Of a stretch of 7,459 bases of DNA, positions 1 to 6,655 are shown piece after piece. The position numbers were made by a program, and so were the translations under genes. The notes under the pieces were generated by a model. The model had not been told where the DNA came from and ran no database searches. It worked only from the letters and a program-made list of their open reading frames with translations. The stretch comes from an uncultured bacterium. Lineage in GTDB: Bacteria > Actinomycetota > Coriobacteriia > Coriobacteriales > Coriobacteriaceae. The first letter of the stretch is position 1. Each line of letters starts with the position of its first letter. The DNA lies in NCBI GenBank assembly GCA_905216045.1, contig CAJMSL010000097.1:1-7459 (forward strand), in the 5' to 3' direction.

Positions 1-1161
1 GCCGACAACGTCGGCTAAGGTGGTGATCAGCGGCGGAACGATGCAGGCGGCGGAGACGGCAGCCATGAAGTTGGTGCCGAAGTTGTAGGTATCGGTGCCA
101 ACACCGGCGGCCAAAGCCTCGGTGAGCATAGCGGTACCGGTGACGTAAGCAGCCTTGTTGACCGGGCCGCCCATGTCAAAGGCGCACATGCAGCCAATGG
201 CAAGACCCAGGACAACGGCGCCAGAGGCGGACAGGCCCTTGAGGAAGTCCATCATGGCGGTGTTGATGGCAGCCATGGGGCCAGAAATGCCGAGCATGAC
301 CAGACCGACGATAGCCGTCGAGAACAGCGGGTACAGGAAGATAGCTTTAAGGCCGTCCAGGTTCTTGGGCAGACCGGCAAAGACCTTCTCGAGCAGCAGG
401 ATGACATAGCCGGCGAGGAAGCCACCGACGATGCCGCCCAGGAAGCCGAAGCCCACGCCGGCGCCACCGGCGTCGATCATGCCGGTCTCGGCGTTAACAG
501 GCAGGCCCTGGATGGCGATCATACCGGCAACAAAGCCGGGGACGAGCGCCGGGCGCTTGCCGATGGACTCGGCGATATAGGCGGAAAGCACCGGAACCAT
601 GAGGTTCATGGCGATGCCGCCGATGATCTTGAGCATCGCAGCAAAGCTGTTGTAGTCAGACGCCGTCGAATCGAAGGACGTAATGCCCCACAGGAACGAG
701 ACGGCGGGCAGGACACCACCGGCAACGACGAAGACCAGCATATGGCTGACGCCGTTCATGAGGTGCTTGTAGATAACGTGGCCGATGGACTCCTTCTCCT
801 CAACCTCGTCCTCGACATCGGCAGCGGCTGCAACCGTGCTGTCGCCCTTGGCGGCGAGCGCGCGGTCAATCAACTTACCGGCGGCCTCAACGGACAGGGC
901 CTTGGAAACACCAACGGAAACCATGGGCTTACCGGCGAAACGCTCAGCCTGGACATCCTTGTCTGCTGCGACGACGACGGCCTTGGCACCAGCGATCTCA
1001 CTCTTGGTGAGCTCGTTCTCGACACCGACCTGGCCATGAGTCTCGACCTTAATGGTCAGACCGCGCTCGGCAGCTGCCTTCTCCAGCGCCTCCTTCGCCA
1101 TGAAGGTGTGCGCAATGCCGGTCGGGCAACCGGTCGCGGCGATGATGTCAAACTTAGCCAT
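1..1161 (-). CDS. PTS fructose-family transporter, IIB-IIC subunit (C-terminus beyond the window)
   Basis: Phosphotransferase-system permease that imports and phosphorylates a sugar, probably fructose or a related hexose. The visible 387 residues begin with an EIIB-fructose domain (about 1-103) containing GCPTGIAHTFMA, whose Cys12 is the expected phosphorylated residue. An Ala/acidic linker (about 104-128) follows. The membrane IIC domain starts near 130 with repeated hydrophobic Gly-rich segments and carries the family motif GGPVNKAAY at 331-339. There is no N-terminal IIA domain or second IIB' domain as in E. coli FruA, so IIA must be C-terminal, encoded elsewhere, or supplied in trans. The ATG at 1159-1161 follows a strong AAGGAGGG ribosome site (1166-1173). 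The frame is open to the left edge, so the end of IIC is missing. The gene is divergent from an RpiR-type regulator, its likely controller. The family call is firm; the exact sugar is not determined. Confidence 0.93.
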   Translation of the reverse strand, partial: MAKFDIIAATGCPTGIAHTFMAKEALEKAAAERGLTIKVETHGQVGVENELTKSEIAGAKAVVVAADKDVQAERFAGKPMVSVGVSKALSVEAAGKLIDRALAAKGDSTVAAAADVEDEVEEKESIGHVIYKHLMNGVSHMLVFVVAGGVLPAVSFLWGITSFDSTASDYNSFAAMLKIIGGIAMNLMVPVLSAYIAESIGKRPALVPGFVAGMIAIQGLPVNAETGMIDAGGAGVGFGFLGGIVGGFLAGYVILLLEKVFAGLPKNLDGLKAIFLYPLFSTAIVGLVMLGISGPMAAINTAMMDFLKGLSASGAVVLGLAIGCMCAFDMGGPVNKAAYVTGTAMLTEALAAGVGTDTYNFGTNFMAAVSAACIVPPLITTLADVVG

Positions 1162-1182
1162 GTGTCCCTCCTTCTTGAGTAC

Positions 1183-1227
1183 AGCGCCCGCGGGCGCTCC
1201 CCTACACGCGCTTCGATGCGCGTTTTT
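1183..1227 (-). promoter_or_regulatory. Two GC-rich hairpins in the 5' leader of the PTS gene
   Basis: Just upstream of the PTS ribosome site lies a perfect 16-base palindrome, AGCGCCCGCGGGCGCT (1183-1198). A 6-bp stem follows (ACGCGC at 1206-1211, GCGCGT at 1218-1223, six-base loop). In the PTS mRNA both would fold in the leader and could affect translation or stability. Read on the plus strand, the second hairpin is followed by a T run (1223-1227) and resembles a short intrinsic terminator that could stop antisense transcription entering the rpiR side. The structures are visible; any function is inferred. Confidence 0.35.
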
Positions 1228-1288
1228 CCACAACTGAAAGATACCAACCTACCGTCCGCGTGAGAAGAGACAAGGTGCAATTCTCTGG

Positions 1289-1342
1289 TGAAAGGTTCTT
1301 TCATAACCGTAAACGGTAAGTGAAAGTTTACCATCAACACTT
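1289..1342. promoter_or_regulatory. Cluster of small palindromes, candidate operator between PTS and RpiR genes
   Basis: Between the divergent genes there is a perfect inverted repeat TGAAAG-GTT-CTTTCA (1289-1303). Next to it is ACCGT-AA-ACGGT (1306-1317), then overlapping pairs GGTAA/TTACC (1315-1319 and 1328-1332) and AAGTG/CACTT (1318-1322 and 1338-1342). TGAAAG occurs three times in the same direction, at 1235-1240, 1289-1294 and 1321-1326. RpiR-family regulators commonly bind inverted repeats near their own genes and their target sugar genes, so this is the best candidate operator. Which palindrome is bound cannot be decided from sequence alone. Confidence 0.45.
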
Positions 1343-1352
1343 GAAACGGCAA
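1325..1352 (-). promoter_or_regulatory. Possible promoter of the PTS gene
   Basis: On the minus strand TTGCCG (1347-1352) and TAAACT (1325-1330) are separated by 16 bases, each matching 4 of 6 consensus sigma-70 positions. It overlaps the palindrome cluster, as expected for a repressed or activated sugar promoter. Both boxes are weak and other placements are possible. Confidence 0.22.
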
Positions 1353-1379
1353 GGTGTATCTTGTAATTAAAAATGCCCG

Positions 1380-1385
1380 TATACT
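1380..1385 (+). promoter_or_regulatory. -10 element of the RpiR-type gene promoter
   Basis: TATACT matches the -10 consensus at 5 of 6 positions in an AT-rich stretch before the regulator gene. No good -35 lies at the usual 16-18 base spacing, suggesting a weak or activator-dependent promoter. If used, transcription would begin near 1392, downstream of the ATG at 1386, which argues that translation starts at 1434. Confidence 0.35.
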
Positions 1386-1433
1386 ATGGCATTGCGAATC
1401 AAATTAGATTTTCATGCCAACCAGGAGCCATCC

Positions 1434-2291
1434 ATGACCGATAGTAGCAAGAGCGCACTTTCCCTCATTAGCACCCATCAGGGATACAGCGAATCCGAGC
1501 AGCGCATTGTCGACTATATATTGGAGCACCAGTCCGAGGCTCCACGCCTCACGGCGGCTCAGCTCTCACGCGCCGCTGCCACGTCCGAGGCGACCGTTTC
1601 GCGCTTCTGCCGCAAGCTTGGGTTTGGCAGCTTCCGCAGCTTTCAGTTTTCGTTGGCGAGGGATTTGGAAAGCCAGCGCAACGAGGGCCTGACCGACGAG
1701 GTCTCGCTCGACAATATGGAGCAGAGTCTAAAGAACATCCTGGCTGCCAAGGTGAGCGAGCTTAATGCGACTATCGACGGGATCGACCACGATACGCTGG
1801 CGGCTGTAGTGCATGCCCTTAAGCATGCAGGGGTTATTGAGTTTGCGGCTGTGGGCAATACGAACGCGGTCGCGCTCGATGCGACGTTTAAGTTTTCGCA
1901 GCTGGGCCTGCGCTGCATGGCGAGCACCATTAGCGAGACATTAATCGGCTTTGCGCTCACGTTGCGCCCGGGTGACGTTATCGTGCTAATCTCAAACTCT
2001 GGCAAATCGCGCCGACTGAATCGCATGGCAAAAGCGGCTCGCGACTGCGGCGCAACCGTGGTCGTCATCAGCAGCGATAGCAAGTCTCCACTTGCGCGCC
2101 TCGCCGACTACACCTTTAATACCGTCAATCACGAAGCGCTGCTGACAACGGGTGACTTCGCGTTCTCCAAGATCAGCGCCACGATGATCATCGAAGTCAT
2201 CTACAACTTCCTGCTGCCCGAGATTGAAGACGCTCGCGAGCATATCAGCTACTACGAGGAGCTCATCCAGCCGGATAAGGTCGTTGAGTAG
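1434..2291 (+). CDS. RpiR/MurR-family transcriptional regulator (HTH + SIS)
   Basis: A 285-residue DNA-binding regulator of the RpiR/MurR family, which senses phosphorylated sugars and controls sugar uptake or catabolic genes. The N-terminal HTH domain spans about 1-78, with the helix-turn-helix around 39-64 (TAAQLSRAAATSEATVSRFC). The SIS domain covers about 120-255, including AAVGNTNAVA (138-147) and the phosphosugar-binding loop VLISNSGKS (184-192). The usual ISxSGxT pattern ends here in Ser rather than Thr. I chose the ATG at 1434 because AGGAG lies six bases upstream (1423-1427). The in-frame ATG at 1386 abuts the -10 box and has no ribosome site. It is divergent from the fructose-type PTS gene, so the likely job is regulating that gene by binding the palindromes between them. 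Whether it represses or activates, and its effector, are unknown. Confidence 0.93.
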   Translation: MTDSSKSALSLISTHQGYSESEQRIVDYILEHQSEAPRLTAAQLSRAAATSEATVSRFCRKLGFGSFRSFQFSLARDLESQRNEGLTDEVSLDNMEQSLKNILAAKVSELNATIDGIDHDTLAAVVHALKHAGVIEFAAVGNTNAVALDATFKFSQLGLRCMASTISETLIGFALTLRPGDVIVLISNSGKSRRLNRMAKAARDCGATVVVISSDSKSPLARLADYTFNTVNHEALLTTGDFAFSKISATMIIEVIYNFLLPEIEDAREHISYYEELIQPDKVVE

Positions 2292-2319
2292 GTAAATTGG
2301 GGAGCCGATAGACGCCCCT

Positions 2320-2481
2320 CGCCACGAAACCCGCCCATCTACTACGTTTTAACCGCAACCGCCAACCATACACCCAAAATAGAGAAAACCGCAGGCGTTC
2401 TACCTGCGGTTTTCATTTTGCAATTCTCGGCGTGGTTGCCGATGCCCTACCAAACGTAGTAGATGGACCCGTTTCGTGGCG
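2320..2481. repeat. 162-bp near-palindromic element with 30-bp inverted arms
   Basis: The left arm (2320-2349) and right arm (2452-2481) are inverted copies matching at 27 of 30 positions: CGCCACGAAAC, a four-base variable part with one match, then a perfect 15-base block ending in CATCTACTACGTTT. The 102-bp interior is partly symmetric too: CAAAAT (2375-2380) faces ATTTTG (2415-2420), and an 11-bp terminator stem lies in the middle. Arm centre (2400.5) and hairpin centre (2399) almost coincide. It holds no ORF of its own, and no target-site duplication is obvious at the edges. It could be a MITE or REP-like repeat, or a symmetric 3' structure shared by both convergent transcripts. Confidence 0.7.
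2385..2413. terminator. Bidirectional intrinsic terminator between rpiR-type gene and recN
   Basis: An 11-bp perfect stem (AAAACCGCAGG at 2385-2395, CCTGCGGTTTT at 2403-2413) encloses a 7-base loop. On the plus strand the stem ends in TTTT and continues CATTTTG. On the minus strand it ends in TTTT and continues CTCTATTTTG. It can therefore end the regulator transcript from the left and the recN operon from the right, 98 bases after its target distance on the recN side begins at the recN stop codon. Confidence 0.85.
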
Positions 2482-2512
2482 GCCGGGTTGGACATGCGTG
2501 TGGCGACTCGAC

Positions 2513-4141
2513 CTAGGCACGCGCCTCCGCAAGCATCTGCCTGGCGTGCGCCAGGCTTGCCTCGGACTGATCGCCGCTCAACATGCGGGCGATCTCGGCG
2601 GTACGCGCTTCGCCGGTTACCTCGTCCAAATGCGTCTGGGGAACATCGCCTGGTTCCTTGCTGACAACATAATGCTTATCGGCCATGACGGCGACCTGCG
2701 CCAAGTGGGTTACGACAATCACCTGATGCGTAGAGGCGAGATCTGACAGCACGCCCGCGAGTGCACGCGCCGTGGAGCCACCGACACCAGCATCGACCTC
2801 GTCAAACACCAGCGTATCGACACCGTCCGCGTTACCGAGGACAACCTTACTTGCCAGCATGACGCGGCTGAGCTCGCCGCCCGATGCAATGCGGCGCAGG
2901 GGACGTGGAGTCAAACCGGCACCGCTGCGGTATAGCAGCTCGTAGCTCGAAGGACCACCGGGCGTCCACTCAGCACGGGGAAGATCGCGCGACTCCCAGA
3001 CGAGCGCGGCACTACCCATCTCCAAGCGCGCCATCTGGCGGCCAACCTCGTGGCAGAAGCGCGGGGCCGCCGTATTTCGAGCGCGCTTAAGTGCCTTGGC
3101 AGCGGTAAACAACTCGCGCTCAGCGCTCCCGAGTGCCTCACGCGCCTTTTTGATCTGCTCATCGCCATCATCGACCAGGGACAGCAGCTCTTGCGAGCGA
3201 TCGCGCATAGCAAAAACATCGTCCATGGTGGGACCCCACTGACGCAACAGGCCCTTGAGGTCGGAATACCGCTCACGCATGCGAGCGAGCTCGCGCGGGT
3301 CGAAGGCGACGCCATCACGATAGGCACGAAGCTCGTTCGCGCAATCCTCAAGGGAGATGCAGGCATCCGTAAGCGCTTCGGCAATGTCGCCCAGTTTGCG
3401 ATCGACGGTAGCCATACGGGAAAGCTCTGCCACGGCGCTGTTCACGACATCAAGCGCTCCCCCTTCGGAGGCAAGCGATGCATGGGCATCGTTAGCCGTG
3501 GCAACCAGTACCTCGGCATGTTCGGAGCGCGGCAGCAGTTCCTCGAGTTCCTCATACTCGCCCGGCTTGGGGTCGACCTCGCCGATGCGCTCGAGGGCAA
3601 AGCGCGCCTCCTCGACGCGGCTCCCCTGCGCACGCGAGGCCTCTTCGACACGTCGAACCTCCTTGGCGGCAGCACGCGATGCCTTAAAGCAGGCGCGGTA
3701 CGCAGCCAGCGCCTCGAGTGCCGGGCGCCCTGCCCATGCATCGACCATCGCAACGTGATGCGCCGGGTCGAGCAAGCGCTGATGCTCGTGTTGGCCGCAC
3801 AGATCCATCATCACGCCAACGCGCTCCGAAAGCTCGCGCACACTGGCGATGCGACCGTCAATCTTCACGCGGCTGCGGCCCTCGGCAGAAAGGCTGCGCT
3901 GGACCGTGAAGCCCTCCGTGTCGTGCGGCCCGTCGAAGAGTCGCGCCTCGACGCTCGCCAGCGCCTCGCCCTCGCGCACCGTCGACGAATCCGCACGCTC
4001 GCCCAAAATAAGCTTGAGGGCCGAGAGCAGCGCGGTCTTGCCGGCACCGGTCTCGCCAGTCAGGACAGTCAGGCCGGCACTCGGCACCAGCGTCGCCTCG
4101 CGAATGAGTGCAATGTTAGAAACCTGCAGCTCATCGATCAT
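2513..4141 (-). CDS. recN: DNA repair protein RecN
   Basis: SMC-like ATPase of 542 residues acting in recombinational repair of double-strand breaks in the cytoplasm; the length is close to E. coli RecN (553). Walker A is GETGAGKT (29-36). The family motif GQHEHQRLLDP lies at 116-126. The central 150-355 region is rich in Glu, Arg and Ala, as expected for the coiled-coil arms. The ABC signature ASGGELSRVMLA is at 419-430, Walker B LVFDEVDAG at 444-452, and the switch histidine is H479 in VVTHLAQVA. All catalytic motifs are present and the frame is intact. The ATG at 4139-4141 has GGAG (4148-4151) at good spacing. It overlaps the 3' end of nadK by 11 bases, indicating coupled expression. It is the last gene of the operon, followed by the 2385-2413 terminator. 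No SOS box is recognisable upstream because the start lies inside nadK. Confidence 0.97.
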   Translation of the reverse strand: MIDELQVSNIALIREATLVPSAGLTVLTGETGAGKTALLSALKLILGERADSSTVREGEALASVEARLFDGPHDTEGFTVQRSLSAEGRSRVKIDGRIASVRELSERVGVMMDLCGQHEHQRLLDPAHHVAMVDAWAGRPALEALAAYRACFKASRAAAKEVRRVEEASRAQGSRVEEARFALERIGEVDPKPGEYEELEELLPRSEHAEVLVATANDAHASLASEGGALDVVNSAVAELSRMATVDRKLGDIAEALTDACISLEDCANELRAYRDGVAFDPRELARMRERYSDLKGLLRQWGPTMDDVFAMRDRSQELLSLVDDGDEQIKKAREALGSAERELFTAAKALKRARNTAAPRFCHEVGRQMARLEMGSAALVWESRDLPRAEWTPGGPSSYELLYRSGAGLTPRPLRRIASGGELSRVMLASKVVLGNADGVDTLVFDEVDAGVGGSTARALAGVLSDLASTHQVIVVTHLAQVAVMADKHYVVSKEPGDVPQTHLDEVTGEARTAEIARMLSGDQSEASLAHARQMLAEARA

Positions 4142-4990
4142 GACGGACTCCGTAGAATACGCGGCTCACCGAGTTATAGAAGCTCTCGGGGCCGTAATCC
4201 AGCAGCAACACATCACCGGGACCGCGACGCACAGCCACGCTCTCGACCGTGCCATCGCAGGTAATAAACTGTCCATCGATGGCGATCGCCGGCACGCTCG
4301 GGCGAGCATCGGACATAAAGATTTCGACGACATCACTCGGCGAAGTCAAGAAGGCACGGCCTGAATGGTGTGCGGCGCAATGGGTACGCAGACCATGCCC
4401 GTATAGTCGGGGCTCACGATGGGGCCACCGGCACTGAGCGCGTAACCCGTAGAACCAGTCGCCGTCGAAACGACGACACCGTCACCGCGTAGGCGGTCGA
4501 TATGGTGGCCGGACACCGTGATGTCAAACTCGACCATATCGGACAGAGGGCCGCGCGTAAGCGCCATGTCGTTGAGGGCGAAGGTGCGCACGACATCCTT
4601 CGTACCGTCTTCGCGCACGGACACGATATCCGCGGCGCTGGTAGCGCGACGGCTCACAAGCAGCACGCCGCACAGGGCGTCGCTCACGACCTGCAGAATG
4701 TCGCGCTCCTCGGGACTCGCAGCCGTCAAAAAGCCCAGGTGACCATAGGAAAGACCGAGGATAGGAATCTCGCGATGGTTGAGGATGCGGGCAGCGCGCA
4801 GCAACGTACCGTCGCCGCCGAGCGTAATGACCAGATCGGAGCCGTCAATATCAGGCGTGCTCTGAATCTTGGATCGCTGGTCGGCAGCCCATGCGACCTC
4901 ATAGCCCTGGCGCGTCAGCCAAAGCTCGAGCATCAGGCCGCTCTCGACCGCCTCTTGCTTGTAGTAATTGGGAACCAGAAAGACCTTCAT
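4131..4990 (-). pseudogene. nadK: NAD kinase, reading frame broken by an apparent 1-base deletion
   Basis: ATP-NAD kinase, which phosphorylates NAD to NADP; the gene is essential in most bacteria. The first frame (4346-4990, 214 residues) has GGDGT (58-62), GLSYGHLGFLT (79-89), LND (139-141) and TGSTGYALSAGGPI (178-191). It then reads IAPHTIQ and runs into AVPS and a TGA at 4346-4348. The next frame, ending with TGA at 4131-4133, continues as RAFLTSPSDVVEIF and includes AIAIDGQ. Joined as PHTIQA-RAFL they match the NAD-kinase pattern PH[ST]LxxRP, so one base appears missing within the Ala codon near 4359-4361. Corrected, the protein would be about 286 residues, a normal length. No slippery heptamer is present. 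Compared with many NAD kinases, NE is replaced by ND and the usual Asn in GINxG by Ser. The start ATG overlaps the tlyA stop by four bases (ATGA). Either a sequencing or assembly error or a real mutation. Confidence 0.9.
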
Positions 4991-5799
4991 AGCGTTGTTG
5001 CTTTCTCGCTCAAAACCGATACCTGGGATTGCAGCACGTCTTGCGAGCGGTCGCCGGGGACAAACCTCGTGCCGTACAGGAAAAACTCAACGTTGCCCTT
5101 GGCACCATGAATGGGTGACACGCACACATCGACCGGGAACAGGCCCTTGGCAGCAAAGAGTTCAACCGCCGCCAAGAGTGTATCGCGGCGCACGGCGGGA
5201 TCGGTCACAATGCCGCCCTCGCCCACCAGCGCCGCCGGAGCCTCAAACTGCGGCTTTACGAGCGTGCAGAATGCACCCATAGGCGCCAGGCACGCCAGCA
5301 CCGCATCGATAATGTTCGCGATGCTGGTAAACGAGACATCACACACAGCCAAGTCGATGGCGCCGGCATAGCCAAGCTCAGGCAGCTGTGTCACGTTTGT
5401 GCGCTCATGCAGCGTTACACGATCGTCCTGACGCAACGACCAATCGAACTGGGCGCGACCCACGTCCACCGAGACAACGGTCGCAGCTCCGCGCTTGAGC
5501 AGGCAATCGGTAAAGCCGCCGGTAGAGCAGCCCACATCCAGGCAGGCAAGGCCCGTCGGATTGATGTCAAACGCATCAAGTGCGCCTTCGAGCTTAAGCC
5601 CGCCGCGGCCAACATAGGGAATGCGCCCCTTCACGTGCAGCGGCAGGCCCGGGGTCACCTTAATGCCCGGCGAAGTCAAGCGCTCACCGCGACTCGAGAC
5701 CAAGCCGGCCATAAGAGTGCGAAGGGCATCCGCGCGATCGGCGCAGATGCCCTGTGAAATCAGTTCGTCATCAAGACGCACGCGTTTCATGAATGCCAT
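4987..5799 (-). CDS. tlyA: TlyA family rRNA 2'-O-methyltransferase (hemolysin A-like)
   Basis: A 270-residue S4-plus-methyltransferase protein. In mycobacteria TlyA methylates ribose of 16S C1409 and 23S C1920, which affects capreomycin sensitivity; here the exact target is inferred. The S4 RNA-binding domain covers about 5-65 (RLDDELISQGICADRADALR). The S-adenosylmethionine site is DVGCSTGGFTDCLL at 88-101. The RrmJ-like catalytic tetrad is visible as K69 (GGLKLE), D154 (CDVSF), K182 (VKPQFE) and E238 (GNVEFF). The ATG at 5797-5799 overlaps the xseB stop by one base (TGATG), pointing to translational coupling. A TTG one codon earlier and an ATG at 5790 are alternatives, since no strong ribosome site decides. 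It overlaps nadK by four bases downstream. The same gene sits in the xseB-to-recN cluster of Bacillus (yqxC). Confidence 0.94.
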   Translation of the reverse strand: MAFMKRVRLDDELISQGICADRADALRTLMAGLVSSRGERLTSPGIKVTPGLPLHVKGRIPYVGRGGLKLEGALDAFDINPTGLACLDVGCSTGGFTDCLLKRGAATVVSVDVGRAQFDWSLRQDDRVTLHERTNVTQLPELGYAGAIDLAVCDVSFTSIANIIDAVLACLAPMGAFCTLVKPQFEAPAALVGEGGIVTDPAVRRDTLLAAVELFAAKGLFPVDVCVSPIHGAKGNVEFFLYGTRFVPGDRSQDVLQSQVSVLSEKATTL

Positions 5800-6065
5800 C
5801 AACCATTCGTATCCGGAGATGCGGCCGAGCTATCCTGGGATTCGTTTGCCGCATCCTCATCGTATTCCTGCTCGAGCTTGTCGGCCTCACGCGGCGTCAA
5901 CTCAAACTTGTCGACCATATCGACCGCGCGGGAGCCCAGCTCAATCGCTTCGTCAAACAGATCGAGCGAACGCTCCAAGGAGGTATCCTTGGAGCGAACG
6001 GTAGCGATGATCTGATCCAGACGGTCCGAGATCTCATCAAAGTTACGGACAGAACCCTCTGGCAT
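5799..6065 (-). CDS. xseB: Exodeoxyribonuclease VII small subunit
   Basis: An 88-residue small subunit of exonuclease VII, which with XseA degrades single-stranded DNA. The helical hairpin typical of the family occupies about 8-66 (FDEISDRLDQIIATVRSKDTSLERSLDLFDEAIEL region). The spacing and the pattern TSLERSLDLFDEAIELG match the conserved SLEESLxLFEEG core. The last 20 or so residues are an acidic, Ser/Ala/Asp-rich disordered tail, making it slightly longer than the usual 70-80. The ATG at 6063-6065 has GAGGAG (6071-6076) five bases upstream, overlapping the end of nusB, and lies two bases after the nusB stop. The partner xseA, normally adjacent, is absent from this window, so the large subunit must be encoded elsewhere. 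Confidence 0.88.
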   Translation of the reverse strand: MPEGSVRNFDEISDRLDQIIATVRSKDTSLERSLDLFDEAIELGSRAVDMVDKFELTPREADKLEQEYDEDAANESQDSSAASPDTNG

Positions 6066-6067
6066 GG

Positions 6068-6652
6068 CTACTCCTCGACAGAGTCGATGTCAGCCTCGGC
6101 GGCGTCCGCATCCTCGGCCAGCACGCCAGCCTCAGCTTGGGCAACCGCAACCTTGGCGGCAGCCTCGGCAGCCTGCGCCTCCTCGCGAGCGCGATCTTCG
6201 GCCAGCAGCTCCTGGTACAGGTCCTCGCCCGGCAGCTCCTCGCTGCGAGCGATCTTGCCCAGCACGCCGTTGACGAACGACGCGGACTGGTCGGTGCCAT
6301 AGGCCTTGGCAAGCTCGACAGCCTCGTTGATCACGATGGCGTCCGAGACCTCCTCGTCGGTGAGGAAACGCATCTCGTAAACGGCGATACGCAACAGATT
6401 GCGGTCGGCGCCGGGCATGCGCATAAGATCCCAGTTCTTGGCAACGGAGCGCAGAGCGCAGTCGATGCGATCGATATGCTCGTAGGCACCACGGCAAAGC
6501 TCAAGCGCATAGGGATCGAGGGGACCCTTCGAGATCAGGAAATCGCCCTCGAGGACGCGCTCGAGCGGGCTGTCCGTGGCCTCGGCCTGGAACAGCAGCT
6601 GCAGCGCCTGACTGCGGGCAAGCGTACGCCCGCGATAAACCTTAAGGCTCAA
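6068..6652 (-). CDS. nusB: Transcription antitermination factor NusB with C-terminal extension
   Basis: A 194-residue protein. With NusE/S10, NusB binds boxA RNA and promotes processive transcription of rRNA operons. The core (about 8-142) has RTLARSQALQLLFQAE (9-24), WDLMRMPGADRNLLRIAVYEM (74-94) and the signature INEAVELAKAYGT...SFVNGVLGKI (108-134). About 50 residues beyond the usual 140-residue length form an Ala/Glu/Asp-rich, probably disordered or helical tail. Translation must start at the TTG at 6650-6652: there is no in-frame ATG or GTG before the conserved core, and AAGGAG (6659-6664) sits six bases upstream. The TTG lies three bases after the stop of the Asp23-like gene, whose last codons supply the ribosome site. 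Following an asp23/yqhY gene is the typical nusB position in Gram-positive bacteria. Confidence 0.95.
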   Translation of the reverse strand: MSLKVYRGRTLARSQALQLLFQAEATDSPLERVLEGDFLISKGPLDPYALELCRGAYEHIDRIDCALRSVAKNWDLMRMPGADRNLLRIAVYEMRFLTDEEVSDAIVINEAVELAKAYGTDQSASFVNGVLGKIARSEELPGEDLYQELLAEDRAREEAQAAEAAAKVAVAQAEAGVLAEDADAAEADIDSVEE

Positions 6653-6655
6653 AGG

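Noticed and set aside
742..1263. Plus-strand frame of 173 codons opposite the PTS IIB domain
   Set aside because: It overlaps the clear IIB-IIC coding sequence in antisense and extends into the control region without recognisable protein features.
1386..1433. Upstream in-frame ATG that would add 16 residues to the RpiR-type regulator
   Set aside because: It directly follows the -10 box, lacks a ribosome site, and the ATG at 1434 has AGGAG at proper spacing.
2298..2318. Short GGGG/CCCC stem just after the regulator stop codon
   Set aside because: Only four base pairs with a 12-base loop and no T run; the strong hairpin at 2385-2413 explains termination better.
3050..4264. Open frame of about 404 codons on the plus strand opposite recN and nadK
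   Set aside because: It is antisense to recN, which has all its catalytic motifs. The product shows no recognisable domain, and long antisense frames are expected opposite GC-rich genes.
4346..4361. Programmed ribosomal frameshift in nadK
   Set aside because: A -1 shift would be needed, but no X XXY YYZ slippery site lies before the TGA, and the homology break fits a single missing base.
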